Below, piece after piece: positions 28,362 through 41,563 of a DNA stretch of 64,000 bases (within the stretch, counting starts at the first letter, position 1; every line of letters starts with the position of its first letter). Origin of the DNA: Stutzerimonas nosocomialis (lineage in GTDB: Bacteria > Pseudomonadota > Gammaproteobacteria > Pseudomonadales > Pseudomonadaceae); assembly GCF_005876855.1 (NCBI RefSeq), contig NZ_QLAE01000008.1:96762-160761 (forward strand), read 5' to 3'. Position numbers and translations under genes: made by a program. The notes below the pieces were generated by a model, which was not told the DNA's origin, did not search any database, and saw only the letters and a list, made by a program, of their open reading frames with translations.

Positions 28362-30509
28362 ATGTCCAGCAATACACCTGTCTATCAGGCGCGTTCGTGC
28401 CTGGCCGATCGCTTTTCGCTGCAACCGTCCCGCCTGCGCTGGCAGCTCGCCCACGCCGCGCTACTGGGCATGCTCGCCGGCCCTGCGCTGGCGGACGACC
28501 ATGCCGGCCACCATTCCGGGCACGCCGACGCCCTCGAGCTGACGCCGATGGTCATCACCGGCGTCGCCCAGCAGTCGCCACTGACGGTGGTGACCGACCC
28601 GAAGATCCCGCGCCAGCCCGTGCCGGCCAGCGATGCGGCCGATTACCTCAAGACCATCCCCGGGTTCTCCGCCATTCGCAGCGGTGGCAGCAATGGCGAC
28701 CCCGTGCTGCGCGGGCTGTTTGGTTCGCGTCTGATGTTGCTCACCGACGGCGGCCAGATGATCGGCGCCTGCCCGGGGCGGATGGATGCCCCCAGCTCCT
28801 ACATTTCCCCGGAAACCTATGATGTGCTGACCGTGACCAAAGGCCCGCAGACGGTGATCTGGGGGCCGGGTGCCTCGGCTGGGGTGGTGCGCTTCGACCG
28901 TGAGCCGGAGCGTTTCGGCGAACTCGGGGCGCGTCTGCATGCCAGCGTGCTGGTTGGCTCCAATGGTCGCTTCGACCGGGTGATCGACGGTGCGGTTGGC
29001 GATCAGCAGGGCTACCTGCGGGTGATCGGCAACCGCTCGCGTTCGGACGACTACGAAAATGGTGACGGCCGTACCATCCCCTCGCGCTGGGACAAATGGA
29101 ACGGTGACGTGGCGCTGGGCTGGACGCCGGATGCGGATACGCTGATCGAACTCACCGCCGGTCGTGGCGATGGTGAGGCCCGTTATGGCGGCCGCGGCAT
29201 GGATGGCTCGCAGTTCGCGCGGGAAAGCCTTGGGTTGCGCATCGAACGCAGCAACCTGGGCGGCGTGCTCGACAAGGTGGAGGCCAAGGTTTACTACAAC
29301 TACGCCGACCACATCATGGACAACTTCCGCCTGCGCGTACCGGACCCGACCAGCATGATGAGTGGGCCGATGGCGGCGCAGGTCGATCGCCGTACCCTCG
29401 GCGCCCGCCTGGCCGCGACCTGGACGTGGGAGGAGGTCGAGCTGATCACGGGAATCGATGCCCAGCGTAGCGAGCACCGCCAGCGCAGCTCCACGGGCGG
29501 CATGATGGGGATGCCCTACATCGACGCCGACCGCTACTCCTGGGACAAGGACGCCGTGATGCACAGCTACGGCGCTTTCGCCGAGGCGACCTGGAGCCTG
29601 GCCGAGCGTGATCGGCTGATCTTAGGTGCGCGTCTGGATCGCGCCTCGGCCAAGGACTTCCGACCCAGCTTCAGCAGCATGATGGGCATGGGCATGCCGA
29701 TTCCCAATCCGACCGCCGGCAAGACCCGTGCAGAGACGCTGCCCAGCGGCTTCGTGCGGTACGAGCATGACCTCGATGGCCCGCCGACCACCGTCTATGC
29801 CGGTATCGGCCATGTGCAGCGTTTCCCCGATTACTGGGAGCTGTTCTCTGCCGGCCTCAACGGTCCCGCGGGTTCGGATAACGCCTTCGACGGCATCAGG
29901 CCGGAAAAGACCACTCAGCTCGATATCGGCATCCAGTACCAGGGCGAAGCCCTGCAGGCCTGGGCTTCGGCCTATGCCGGCCAGATCCGCGACTACATCC
30001 TGTTCGACTACCGTGGCATGGGCACCCGTGCCGACAATGTGGACGCGCGCATCATGGGCGGTGAGCTGGGGATGGGCTATGCCTTCACCGACAACTGGAA
30101 GGCGGATGCCAGCCTGGCCTACGCCTGGGGCAAGAACAGTTCCGATGGCGAGGCCTTGCCACAGATGCCGCCGCTGGAAGCACGTCTGGGCCTGTCCTAT
30201 CAGCGTGATGACTGGAGCGTGGGTGCGTTATGGCGCCTGGTCGATGAGCAGAGCCGCATCGCCGAAGGGCGCGGCAACGTGGTGGGCCAGGATCTGGATG
30301 ACAGCGCCGGCTTCGGCGTGTTCTCGCTCAACAGCGCCTATCAGGTGACCAGGCAGGTCAAGCTCAGTGCCGGTGTCGACAACCTGTTCGACAAGCACTA
30401 CAGCGAGCACCTGAACCTGGCTGGCGACGCAGGCTTCGGTTTCCCCGCCGACACCCGCATCGACGAGCCCGGCCGCACCTACTGGGCGCGGGTCGATATG
30501 AGCTTCTGA
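28362..30509 (+). CDS. oprC: TonB-dependent copper receptor OprC
   Basis: Outer-membrane receptor for copper. The 715-residue product has a long signal (about 1-45), a TonB-box-like ELTPMVITG (59-67), a plug domain to about 180 and a 22-strand barrel ending in a terminal Phe. The copper-binding residues known from P. aeruginosa OprC (Cys143, Met147, His323, Met325) correspond here to Cys137 and Met141 in CPGRM and His317 and Met319 in HIM, at a constant offset of six. Met-rich loops (GGMMGM, MMGMGMPI) add to this. Likely cotranscribed with the DUF2946 gene; a hairpin follows. Confidence 0.92.
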   Translation: MSSNTPVYQARSCLADRFSLQPSRLRWQLAHAALLGMLAGPALADDHAGHHSGHADALELTPMVITGVAQQSPLTVVTDPKIPRQPVPASDAADYLKTIPGFSAIRSGGSNGDPVLRGLFGSRLMLLTDGGQMIGACPGRMDAPSSYISPETYDVLTVTKGPQTVIWGPGASAGVVRFDREPERFGELGARLHASVLVGSNGRFDRVIDGAVGDQQGYLRVIGNRSRSDDYENGDGRTIPSRWDKWNGDVALGWTPDADTLIELTAGRGDGEARYGGRGMDGSQFARESLGLRIERSNLGGVLDKVEAKVYYNYADHIMDNFRLRVPDPTSMMSGPMAAQVDRRTLGARLAATWTWEEVELITGIDAQRSEHRQRSSTGGMMGMPYIDADRYSWDKDAVMHSYGAFAEATWSLAERDRLILGARLDRASAKDFRPSFSSMMGMGMPIPNPTAGKTRAETLPSGFVRYEHDLDGPPTTVYAGIGHVQRFPDYWELFSAGLNGPAGSDNAFDGIRPEKTTQLDIGIQYQGEALQAWASAYAGQIRDYILFDYRGMGTRADNVDARIMGGELGMGYAFTDNWKADASLAYAWGKNSSDGEALPQMPPLEARLGLSYQRDDWSVGALWRLVDEQSRIAEGRGNVVGQDLDDSAGFGVFSLNSAYQVTRQVKLSAGVDNLFDKHYSEHLNLAGDAGFGFPADTRIDEPGRTYWARVDMSF

Positions 30510-30525
30510 GTGGAGCAGCGGTAGC

Positions 30526-30550
30526 AGGAGCGGGGCACCCCGCTCCTTTC
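30526..30550. terminator. Terminator between oprC and the channel gene
   Basis: Palindrome AGGAGCGGGG / CCCCGCTCCT (30526-30547) followed by TTT, 16 bases after the oprC stop. It may serve both convergent genes. Confidence 0.65.
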
Positions 30551-30553
30551 GAA

Positions 30554-31867
30554 TCAGGCGGTTCGATCGGGGCCTGCTTCGAACGGACGTTCCTGCTCAT
30601 GCGCCAATGCCGGCGCACCGCGCTGCGTGATCGACTCGCCCCAGTGACGCATGTCGGCCCCGCTCGGGTGCTGGAACACGCGCAAACCGAACTCCGGCAG
30701 GATCGCCAGCAGGTGGTCGAAGATGTCCGACTGGATCGCCTCGTACTGCGTCCAGGCTACCGTGTTGGTGAAGCAGTAGATTTCCAGCGGCAGCCCGTCG
30801 GCGGTCGGGCTCAATTGCCTGACCATCAGCGTCATGCCCTGGTGGATGCCCTGATGGTTGCGCAGGTAATGCTCGACATAGGCCCTGAAGGTGCCGATGT
30901 TGGTCACTCGACGGGTATTGACCGGCTCCCGGCCGCGTTCGGCGAGCCTGGCGTTCCAGTCGTCGATCTCCTGGCTCTTGGTGACCAGGTAATCCTCCAG
31001 CAGGCTGAAGCGATGCAACCGCTTGCGCTCCTCGGCATCGAGAAAATGCACGCTGTGCTGATCGAGGTACAGGCTGCGCTTGATGCGGCGCCCGCCACTT
31101 TGCTGCATGCCGCGCCAGTTCTTGAACGAGTCGCTGATGAATCGCTTGGTCGGGATGTTGGTGATGGTCTTGTCCCAGTTCTGCACCTTCACCGTGTGCA
31201 GCGCGATGTCGATGACGTCGCCGTCGGCGTTCAGCTGCGGCATCTCGATCCAGTCGCCGACACGAACGATGTCGTTGGACGAAATCTGCACGCTGGCGAC
31301 CAGCGACAGGATGGTGTCCTGAAAGATCAGCATCAGCACGGCGGCCATCGCACCCAGGCCGGAGAGCAGGATCAGCGGCGAGCGGTCGATCAGGGTGGCG
31401 ATGATGAGAATGGTCGCGATCACATACAGCACGATCTTGATGACCTGCAGGTAGCCCTTGATCGGATGCAGGTGGGCGTCCGTGCGACGCTGGTAGACCA
31501 GGTTGATGATGTCCAGCAGCGCCCCGAGCGCCAGGGCGATGGTCAGCACGATGAAGCCGCCGCAGACGTTGCGTACGACGGTCACGGCCGCATCGGGCAG
31601 GCCTGGCACGGCGGTGACCCCGACCGACAGCACCAGCGCCGGCACGATGTTCGAAAGGCGGCGGATGATGCCGAAATCCTGCAGGCCCGTCTCACGCGTA
31701 TGGCGAAGGATCCGGTACAGCCCCCGCACCAGGATCCGCTTGACGATCCAGTTGGCCAGCCAGGCGGTCGCGATCAGCGCGACGCAGGCCACCAGGGTCT
31801 GAAGTTCGGGGTAGGTCCTGAGCCACTCAAGCCAGGGTGTCATCTGTTCCTGCACGAGATTCTCCAT
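30554..31867 (-). CDS. Mechanosensitive ion channel, YbdG type
   Basis: MscS-family channel of 437 residues. It has about five hydrophobic segments (about 20-200), then the conserved MscS beta domain with VGDWIEMPQLNADGDVIDIA and KTITNIPTKRFI, and a cytosolic C-terminal domain. The insertion-bearing C terminus and GVNIGTFRAY-type motif fit YbdG miniconductance channels, which release solutes at hypoosmotic shock. The start at 31867 lacks a clear ribosome-binding site; the ATG at 31843 (MTPWLEW) has AGGA 4 bases upstream and may be the true start. Confidence 0.82.
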   Translation of the reverse strand: MENLVQEQMTPWLEWLRTYPELQTLVACVALIATAWLANWIVKRILVRGLYRILRHTRETGLQDFGIIRRLSNIVPALVLSVGVTAVPGLPDAAVTVVRNVCGGFIVLTIALALGALLDIINLVYQRRTDAHLHPIKGYLQVIKIVLYVIATILIIATLIDRSPLILLSGLGAMAAVLMLIFQDTILSLVASVQISSNDIVRVGDWIEMPQLNADGDVIDIALHTVKVQNWDKTITNIPTKRFISDSFKNWRGMQQSGGRRIKRSLYLDQHSVHFLDAEERKRLHRFSLLEDYLVTKSQEIDDWNARLAERGREPVNTRRVTNIGTFRAYVEHYLRNHQGIHQGMTLMVRQLSPTADGLPLEIYCFTNTVAWTQYEAIQSDIFDHLLAILPEFGLRVFQHPSGADMRHWGESITQRGAPALAHEQERPFEAGPDRTA

Positions 31868-32042
31868 GTCGGTCGAGGGGCACCGGCAGCGCCTCGGTTG
31901 TCGGCGGGCCGGCGAAATGTCCGCCCATGGTAGGGGTGCGCTTTCATCCTTTCAAAGGCGATTGCCCAAGGCGTGCCGTTCTGCCGCCGATGGGGCGGGC
32001 GGTCCGAATGGCGCGCGTGGGCCGCGGATGCGCCGTTGGCGC

Positions 32043-32870
32043 CTAGCGTTCGAACTTCCCGATGAAGATCGACGGGTCGACCCGTGCGTCGTTGAGGCTG
32101 ACGTTCCAGTGCAGGTGCGGGCCGGTGGCGCGGCCGGTGGCGCCGACCTTGCCGACCACGCCACCGCGCGCGATGCGGTCGCCGACCTTCACGTCGATCG
32201 CCGAGAGGTGGCAGAACATGCTGATCAGCCCCTGCCCATGGTCGAGAAAGACCGTCTTGCCGTTGAAGAAGTAGTCGCCGACCAGAATCACCTTGCCGTT
32301 GGCGGGCGCCTTGATCGGCGTGCCGGTCTTGGCGGAGAAATCCAGGCCGGAATGCGGATTGCGCTCCTCGCCGTTGAAGAACCGGCGCAGGCCGAACGGG
32401 CTGGTCAGCGGGCCGTTCACCGGCTTGTCGAACAGCAGATTGCTCGGCTGCGTCTTGCTGAACTGGCGATAGGCGCGGGTCTGCTCGTCCAGTTCCCGCT
32501 CGATGCGCTTGAGATCGTCCGGGTTCGGCGTGACCTTGCGCTGATCCTTGAGGGTGATGTGTTGCTCGTGATAATCGCGGCTGCCGACCTGGAACGCGGT
32601 GCGTCCCTGCGGCGTGTCGATGAAGTGCTCGCCCGGCTTGGTCTTGAGCGGCAGGCCGACGATCGCGATCCAGCGTTTGCCTTCCTCCTTGACCACCAGC
32701 ACCGGACGTCCGTCGAAATAGACCGAGGGTGCGCTGCTGTCGGCGTCACCGACGCCGATCACCGCGACGCCGCCGGGAAAGGGCTTGTTCAGCAGGCGGG
32801 TGATGAAGCCCTCGGCGTGGGCGGGCAGGGCGAGGAGCAGGGCAAGCGAGAGGGTCAGGGCGCGCAGCAT
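32043..32870 (-). CDS. M23 family peptidoglycan endopeptidase
   Basis: Exported zinc metallopeptidase that cuts peptidoglycan cross-links. The 275-residue product has a signal peptide (residues 1-19, ending AHA), an N-terminal beta domain, and a LytM domain with zinc ligands His173 and Asp177 (HSGLDFS) and His254 in HLHWNV (His252 and His221 as catalytic partners). All active-site residues are present. The frame is open 21 codons further upstream, but the signal peptide starts at 32870. Lies 99 bases downstream of xseA on the same strand. Confidence 0.9.
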   Translation of the reverse strand: MLRALTLSLALLLALPAHAEGFITRLLNKPFPGGVAVIGVGDADSSAPSVYFDGRPVLVVKEEGKRWIAIVGLPLKTKPGEHFIDTPQGRTAFQVGSRDYHEQHITLKDQRKVTPNPDDLKRIERELDEQTRAYRQFSKTQPSNLLFDKPVNGPLTSPFGLRRFFNGEERNPHSGLDFSAKTGTPIKAPANGKVILVGDYFFNGKTVFLDHGQGLISMFCHLSAIDVKVGDRIARGGVVGKVGATGRATGPHLHWNVSLNDARVDPSIFIGKFER

Positions 32871-32969
32871 GGGATCATCCGCAATGGGTGAGCGGCTATC
32901 CTCGCGCAAAACGGCCCCGACGGGGAAGGACACTGCGTCGCAGCGTGGCTCGCGACGGGTGCTGCCGGT

Positions 32970-36028
<3,059 letters not shown>

Positions 36029-36047
36029 TCTAGCCTAAGCCAACAGC

Positions 36048-36127
36048 GGCTGGAAGCTGGAAGCTGGAAGCCTGAAGTCGAGACTTCGGGCCTCTGCTTC
36101 CAGCTTCTGGCTTTCAGCTTCAAGCTC
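36048..36127 (+). repeat. Heptad AAGCNNN repeats forming a long hairpin between guaB and guaA
   Basis: Four forward heptads (36054-36081: AAGCTGG twice, AAGCCTG, AAGTCGA) and four reversed heptads of the GCTTNNN type (36096-36123). The two halves are imperfect complements of each other, so the RNA can fold into a long stem. It lies after the guaB stop and before the guaA ribosome-binding site. Confidence 0.7.
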
Positions 36128-36145
36128 TTTCCGAAGGAAAGCTCC

Positions 36146-37726
36146 ATGTCCCAGCAAGACATTCACGCTCACCGCATCCTGATTCTGGATTTCGGTTCCC
36201 AGTACACCCAGCTGATCGCCCGCCGCGTGCGCGAAATCGGCGTGTATTGCGAGCTGCATCCGTTCGACATGAGCGACGAGGACATCCGTGCGTTCAACCC
36301 GCGCGGGATCATCCTCGCCGGCGGTCCGGAGTCCGTCCATGAGGCCAACAGCCCGCGCGCGCGGCAGGCGGTGTTCGACCTCGGGGTCCCGCTGTTCGGC
36401 ATCTGCTACGGCATGCAGACCATGTCCGAACAGCTCGGCGGACGTGTGCAGGGCTCGGATGTGCGTGAATTCGGTTATGCCCGCGTCGATCTGGTCGGCA
36501 AGTCGCGCCTGTTCGACGGTATCGAAGACCACATGGACGACGACGGCATGTTCGGCCTCGACGTGTGGATGAGCCACGGCGACAAGGTCACCGACATCCC
36601 GGCAGGCTTCCACATCCTGGCCAGCACCCCGAGCTGCCCGATCGCCGCGATGGGCGACGACGAGCGCGGCTACTACGGCGTGCAGTTCCACCCGGAAGTG
36701 ACCCATACGCGCCAGGGCGGGCGCATCCTGTCGCGCTTCATTCTCGAGATCTGCGGCTGCGAAGCCTTGTGGACGCCGTCCAACATCGTCGACGATGCCG
36801 TGCGCCAGGTGCGCGAGCAGGTCGGCAGCGACAACGTGCTGCTGGGGCTCTCCGGCGGCGTGGACTCGTCGGTCGTCGCCGCGCTGCTGCACAAGGCCAT
36901 CGGCGATCAGCTGACCTGCGTATTCGTCGACAACGGCCTGCTGCGCCTGCACGAGGGCGACCAGGTGATGGCCATGTTCGCCGAGAACATGGGCGTCAAG
37001 GTGATCCGCGCCGATGCCGAAGCCCAGTTCCTGAACAACCTCGAAGGCGAGGCGGACCCGGAAAAGAAGCGCAAGATCATCGGCCGCACCTTCATCGACG
37101 TGTTCGATGCCGAGGCGAGCAAGCTGCACAACATCAAGTACCTGGCCCAGGGCACCATCTACCCCGACGTCATCGAGTCGGCCGGTGCCAAGAGCGGCAA
37201 GGCCCACGTGATCAAGTCGCACCACAACGTCGGCGGCCTGCCGGAGGAGATGAACCTCAAGCTGGTCGAGCCGCTGCGCGAGCTGTTCAAGGACGAGGTG
37301 CGCAAGATCGGCCTCGAACTGGGCCTGCCCTACGACATGGTCTACCGCCACCCCTTCCCGGGCCCGGGCCTGGGCGTGCGGATCCTCGGCGAAGTGAAGA
37401 AGGAATACGCGGACCTGCTGCGCCGCGCCGACGACATCTTCATCAGCGAGCTGCGCAAGGCGGACTGGTACCACAAGGTGAGCCAGGCGTTCGTGGTGTT
37501 CCAGCCGGTGAAATCCGTCGGCGTGGTGGGCGATGGCCGCCGCTACGCCTGGGTCGTCGCGCTGCGCGCGGTCGAGACCATCGACTTCATGACCGCACGC
37601 TGGGCACATCTGCCGTACGAGCTGCTGGAAAAGGTCTCCAACCGCATCATCAACGAGATCGAAGGCATCTCGCGCGTCACCTACGACGTCTCGAGCAAGC
37701 CGCCGGCAACGATCGAGTGGGAGTGA
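36146..37726 (+). CDS. guaA: GMP synthase (glutamine-hydrolysing)
   Basis: Converts XMP to GMP using ATP and glutamine. The 526-residue product has the class I glutamine amidotransferase domain (Cys87 in [15 protein letters not shown]), the PP-loop ATP pyrophosphatase motif LSGGVDSSV near 234, and the C-terminal dimerisation domain ending in PPATIEWE, as expected. The start has AAGGAAAG upstream. Second gene after guaB. Confidence 0.97.
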   Translation: MSQQDIHAHRILILDFGSQYTQLIARRVREIGVYCELHPFDMSDEDIRAFNPRGIILAGGPESVHEANSPRARQAVFDLGVPLFGICYGMQTMSEQLGGRVQGSDVREFGYARVDLVGKSRLFDGIEDHMDDDGMFGLDVWMSHGDKVTDIPAGFHILASTPSCPIAAMGDDERGYYGVQFHPEVTHTRQGGRILSRFILEICGCEALWTPSNIVDDAVRQVREQVGSDNVLLGLSGGVDSSVVAALLHKAIGDQLTCVFVDNGLLRLHEGDQVMAMFAENMGVKVIRADAEAQFLNNLEGEADPEKKRKIIGRTFIDVFDAEASKLHNIKYLAQGTIYPDVIESAGAKSGKAHVIKSHHNVGGLPEEMNLKLVEPLRELFKDEVRKIGLELGLPYDMVYRHPFPGPGLGVRILGEVKKEYADLLRRADDIFISELRKADWYHKVSQAFVVFQPVKSVGVVGDGRRYAWVVALRAVETIDFMTARWAHLPYELLEKVSNRIINEIEGISRVTYDVSSKPPATIEWE

Positions 37727-37771
37727 CCCCGTCACTCAACAGGTCGCCCTCCAGGGGCGGCCTGCCTGCTT

Positions 37772-37811
37772 GAGGGCCACGGGCCCTCTCCGGCATCGCC
37801 GTGGCGATGCC
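37772..37811. terminator. Two hairpins downstream of guaA
   Basis: GAGGGCC/GGCCCTC (37772-37788) and a perfect 9-bp stem GGCATCGCC/GGCGATGCC with a 2-base loop (37792-37811). Neither has a T-tract; they may limit readthrough from guaA or protect its mRNA. The rest of 37727-38003 shows no gene. Confidence 0.4.
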
Positions 37812-38003
37812 TTCGGCTGACCTCTCAGCCCCGCCGGACATGCATACGCGCATGCCCGACGTCTCCGATTCCGATGCCTGCATCCGCGGATCGCACGCTC
37901 TGGTCGATCGCTTCGTGGCTGAATCCTCAGCCCGTCGGGCGGTCGGACTAGAATTCCCGAGGGTTTCGTACCCCGCTAGAACTCTGCAAAGGAGCCTTCT
38001 CGT

Positions 38004-39968
38004 ATGGCGCCGTCGCCTCGTACCATCAATCCACCGGTCTTCTACACTTCGGGCGCGCTGATCCTCGCGCTGGTGCTGTTCGCCGTGATCGCACCGGAGA
38101 TCGCCCAGAGTGTCTTCGGGGTCATCCAGGCCTGGATCATCGCCAACGTCAGCTGGTTCTACATCCTCACCGTGGCCATCATTCTGGTGTCGGTGGTGTT
38201 TCTCGCCGTCAGCCGCTACGGCGACATCAAGCTCGGGCCGGACCACAGCGAGCCGGATTACCGCAACTACACCTGGTTCGCCATGCTGTTCTCGGCCGGT
38301 ATGGGGATCGGGCTGATGTTCTTCGGCGTGGCCGAGCCGGTCATGCACTTCGTCTCGCCGCCGGTGGGCACGCCGGAAACCGTGTCAGCGGCCCGGGAGG
38401 CGATGAAGATCACTTTCTTCCACTGGGGTCTGCACGCCTGGTCGATCTACGCCATCGTGGCGCTGGTGCTGGCCTTTTTCAGCTATCGCCACGGGTTGCC
38501 GCTGACGCTGCGCTCGGCGCTCTATCCGCTGATAGGGGATCGTATCCACGGCCCGATCGGCCACGCGGTGGACATCTTCGCGATCATCGGCACCGTGCTG
38601 GGCGTCGCGACCTCGCTGGGGCTGGGCGTCTCGCAGATCAACAGCGGCCTGAACCACCTGTTCGGCTTGCCGGTGGGCGTCACGGTGCAGGTCGGGCTGA
38701 TCGTCGCGACCTGTCTGCTGGCGACCATCTCGGTGGCGAGCGGGCTGGACAAGGGCATCCGCCTGCTGTCGGAAGGCAATCTGATCCTCGCGCTGATCCT
38801 CTTGGTGTTCGTGCTGGTGCTGGGGCCGACGGTGTTCCTGCTGCAGGCCTACGTGCAGAACACCGGTGCCTACCTGTCGGAGATCGTCAACAAGACGTTC
38901 AACCTTTACGCCTACGAGCCGACCGACTGGATCGGCGGCTGGACGCTGTTCTACTGGGGCTGGTGGATCGCCTGGTCGCCGTTCGTGGGCATGTTCATCG
39001 CGCGCATCTCCCGTGGCCGCACCATTCGCGAATTCGTCAGCGGCGTGCTGCTGGTGCCCGCCGGGTTCACCTTGCTGTGGATGACGGTTTTCGGCGACAC
39101 CGCGCTGCATCTGATTCTGGTCGAGGGGCTGCAGAGCCTTGCCGAAACCGTGGATCAGGACAGCTCGCTGGCGTTGTTCGCGTTTCTCGAGCAGTTCCCC
39201 TTGAGTGGTGTCATCTCGATGGTCGCCATCGCGATGGTGGTGGTGTTCTTCGTCACGTCCGCCGACTCCGGCGCCCTGGTGGTCGACCTGCTGGCCTCCG
39301 GCGGGCAGAGCCACACGCCGGTCTGGCAGCGCATCTTCTGGTCGTCCCTGATGGGGGTGGTCGCCATCGCGCTGCTGCTCGCCGATGGGCTGACCGCGCT
39401 GCAGACCGCGACCATCGCCAGTGCGCTGCCGTTCTCGGTGATCCTGCTGATGTCGATCTGGGGGTTGTTCAAGGCGCTCAAGCTGGACGCCACCAAGCGT
39501 GGGATCCGCTACCAGTCCATCGCCCTGTCGCGGCCCGAAGGGCGCAGCGCCGAGGGCTGGCAGCGGCGTCTGCGCAGCATGGTGATGATGCCGCGCCGCG
39601 CCCACGTCACCCGCTTCATTGGCGAGGTGGTGCAGCCTGCCTTCGAGGCGGTCGCCGAGGAGCTGCGCAAGCAGGGGTTCGACGTGCGCCTGAGCGAAGG
39701 CGAGGACGGGCGCGCGAGCCTGGAGGTCGCCCACGGCGATCACCTGGATTTCCTTTACGAGGTGCGCCCGCGCGCCTTCGTGCAGCCCAGTTTCGTGATG
39801 CGCGATACCGAAGCCGACCAGGAAGAGCGCAAGTACTTCCGCGCCGAGGTGTACCTCCGCGAAGGCGGGCAGGACTACGACATCATGGGCTGGAGCCGCG
39901 ACGGCGTGATCGGCGACATACTCGACCAGTACGAACGCCATCGCCACTACCTGCACATGGTGCGCTGA
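38004..39968 (+). CDS. betT: BCCT-family choline transporter BetT
   Basis: Choline uptake carrier for glycine betaine synthesis and osmoprotection. The 654-residue product has about 12 membrane helices (about 15-485) with the BCCT signature region (WTLFYWGWWIAWSPFVGMFI) followed by RISRGRTIREF. A long cytosolic C-terminal domain (about 500-654, ending DQYERHRHYLHMVR) is typical of BetT and serves osmosensing. The ribosome-binding site AAGGAG precedes the ATG. No betA/betB/betI genes lie in the window, although a GMC oxidoreductase is encoded at 57.6 kb. Confidence 0.9.
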   Translation: MAPSPRTINPPVFYTSGALILALVLFAVIAPEIAQSVFGVIQAWIIANVSWFYILTVAIILVSVVFLAVSRYGDIKLGPDHSEPDYRNYTWFAMLFSAGMGIGLMFFGVAEPVMHFVSPPVGTPETVSAAREAMKITFFHWGLHAWSIYAIVALVLAFFSYRHGLPLTLRSALYPLIGDRIHGPIGHAVDIFAIIGTVLGVATSLGLGVSQINSGLNHLFGLPVGVTVQVGLIVATCLLATISVASGLDKGIRLLSEGNLILALILLVFVLVLGPTVFLLQAYVQNTGAYLSEIVNKTFNLYAYEPTDWIGGWTLFYWGWWIAWSPFVGMFIARISRGRTIREFVSGVLLVPAGFTLLWMTVFGDTALHLILVEGLQSLAETVDQDSSLALFAFLEQFPLSGVISMVAIAMVVVFFVTSADSGALVVDLLASGGQSHTPVWQRIFWSSLMGVVAIALLLADGLTALQTATIASALPFSVILLMSIWGLFKALKLDATKRGIRYQSIALSRPEGRSAEGWQRRLRSMVMMPRRAHVTRFIGEVVQPAFEAVAEELRKQGFDVRLSEGEDGRASLEVAHGDHLDFLYEVRPRAFVQPSFVMRDTEADQEERKYFRAEVYLREGGQDYDIMGWSRDGVIGDILDQYERHRHYLHMVR

Positions 39969-40158
39969 GTCCGGAGCGCGCCTGAACGCCGCCGCAGGGG
40001 CCGACCTCGCGCCTGCGGCAGGGCCATTTGCCGCAGCGCTCCACAAAGCCGGCCCGACATGGGAAAATGCCCGGCTTCGAAAACGCTGCGGCAGCTCTCC
40101 GCCAGAGAGGGCGGCGCACACGCCTGATGGGGCAGTGAAGCCATGCAGGAGCTGACCC
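39969..40158. other. betT-cumA intergenic region with hairpins
   Basis: GCCGCAGG/CCTGCGGC (39991-40019) lies 22 bases after the betT stop and could end transcription, though no T-tract follows. No clear promoter for cumA was found. Confidence 0.35.
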
Positions 40159-41526
40159 ATGAATTTCTCGCGTAGACAGTTGTTGGCCGGCCTGGCAGGG
40201 CTCGGCGTGGTCGGGCTTGCCGGCGGCGCGCGCTACTGGCTGGGCCGCACCGGGTCGAGCGTGACCCACGATTACGAGCTGATCGCCGCGCCGCTGGATG
40301 TCGAGCTGGTGGCCGGGCATGTCACGCCCGCCTGGGCCTACGGCGGCCAGGCCCCGGGCCTGGAACTGCGCGCGCGCCAGGGCGACTGGTTGCGGGTGAG
40401 GTTCGTCAACCAGCTGCCTGAGCCGACCACCATCCACTGGCACGGGATTCGTCTGCCGCTGGAGATGGACGGGGTGCCGTACGTTTCGCAGTTGCCGGTG
40501 TTGCCCGGGGAGCACTTCGACTATCGCTTCCGGGTCCATGACGCCGGCAGCTTCTGGTATCACCCCCATACGACCAGCGCCGAGCAGCTCGGCCGGGGTC
40601 TGGTCGGCCCGCTGATCGTCGAGGAACGCGACGGCAGCGGCTTTCGCCATGAACGCACGCTGTGCCTGAAGAACTGGCACGTCGATAAGCAAGGCGCCTT
40701 CACCGACTTCAGCATTGCGCGCGAGGCGGCCCGCGTGGGCACCCTGGGCCTGTTGTCGAGCATCAACGGTCACCACCTGCCGGACATCGAGCTGCCGGCC
40801 GGGCAGGTGGTCCGCCTGCGACTGATCAACGTCGACAACACCATGACCTACCGCCTCAACCTGCCAGGCGGCGAGGCGCGCATCTACGCACTGGATGGCA
40901 ACCCGGTCGCGCCTCGCCCGTTGGGCAAGGAGTACTGGCTCGGCCCCGGCATGCGCCTGGACCTGGCGCTCAGGGTGCCGCCTGCCGGGCAGTCGCTATC
41001 GCTGCGCAACGGTCCGATGCGCCTGGCCTCGCTCCGTTCGGTCGCCAGCGAGGATGCCCCGGGCGAGTGGCCTGCACCGCTGCCGGCCAATCCGGTCGCC
41101 GAGCCTGATCTGCAGCGTGCCGAGATGCTGCGCTTCAATTTCGAGTGGTCCGGCGCGGTCTCCAGCAACGTCGAGCAGGGCGGTGCACACCAGTTCTGGC
41201 AGATCAATGGCGAGGCCTGGGACATCAACGACAAGACCTGCGCCGACCGGCCGATCGCGAGGCTGAAGAAGGACGGGCATTACATCCTCGAGTTTCGCAA
41301 CCTGAGCCAGTATCAGCATCCCATCCATCTGCACGGCATGAGCTTCAAGGTGATCGGCTCCAACCGGCGCCAGATCGAGCCGTATTTCACCGATACCTTC
41401 CTGCTTGGCAAGAACGAGACGGCCCGGGTGGCGCTGGTGGCGGACAACCCCGGCGTCTGGATGCTGCACTGTCACGTCATCGACCACATGGAAACCGGCC
41501 TGATGGCCGCCATCGAAGTGGCCTGA
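40159..41526 (+). CDS. cumA: Multicopper oxidase CumA
   Basis: Tat-exported multicopper oxidase. The 455-residue product starts with a twin-arginine signal (SRRQLLAGLAGLG, about 1-25). All copper motifs are present: HWHG (His93, His95), WYHPH (His135, His137), HPIHLHG, and the HCHVIDH type 1/3 site (His437, Cys438, His439, His443). The axial position ten residues after Cys438 is Leu448 rather than Met. The protein matches my recall of CumA of P. putida, linked to Mn(II) oxidation, although that role has been disputed. In pseudomonads it sits near guaA and before tadA, as here. Confidence 0.85.
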   Translation: MNFSRRQLLAGLAGLGVVGLAGGARYWLGRTGSSVTHDYELIAAPLDVELVAGHVTPAWAYGGQAPGLELRARQGDWLRVRFVNQLPEPTTIHWHGIRLPLEMDGVPYVSQLPVLPGEHFDYRFRVHDAGSFWYHPHTTSAEQLGRGLVGPLIVEERDGSGFRHERTLCLKNWHVDKQGAFTDFSIAREAARVGTLGLLSSINGHHLPDIELPAGQVVRLRLINVDNTMTYRLNLPGGEARIYALDGNPVAPRPLGKEYWLGPGMRLDLALRVPPAGQSLSLRNGPMRLASLRSVASEDAPGEWPAPLPANPVAEPDLQRAEMLRFNFEWSGAVSSNVEQGGAHQFWQINGEAWDINDKTCADRPIARLKKDGHYILEFRNLSQYQHPIHLHGMSFKVIGSNRRQIEPYFTDTFLLGKNETARVALVADNPGVWMLHCHVIDHMETGLMAAIEVA

Positions 41527-41563
41527 ACGCCGCTGTTCCTCACTCTCCGACCGAAACGCATCC

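Noticed and set aside
37801-38061. Short frame between guaA and betT
   Set aside because: Starts inside a hairpin and runs into betT in another frame; no support.
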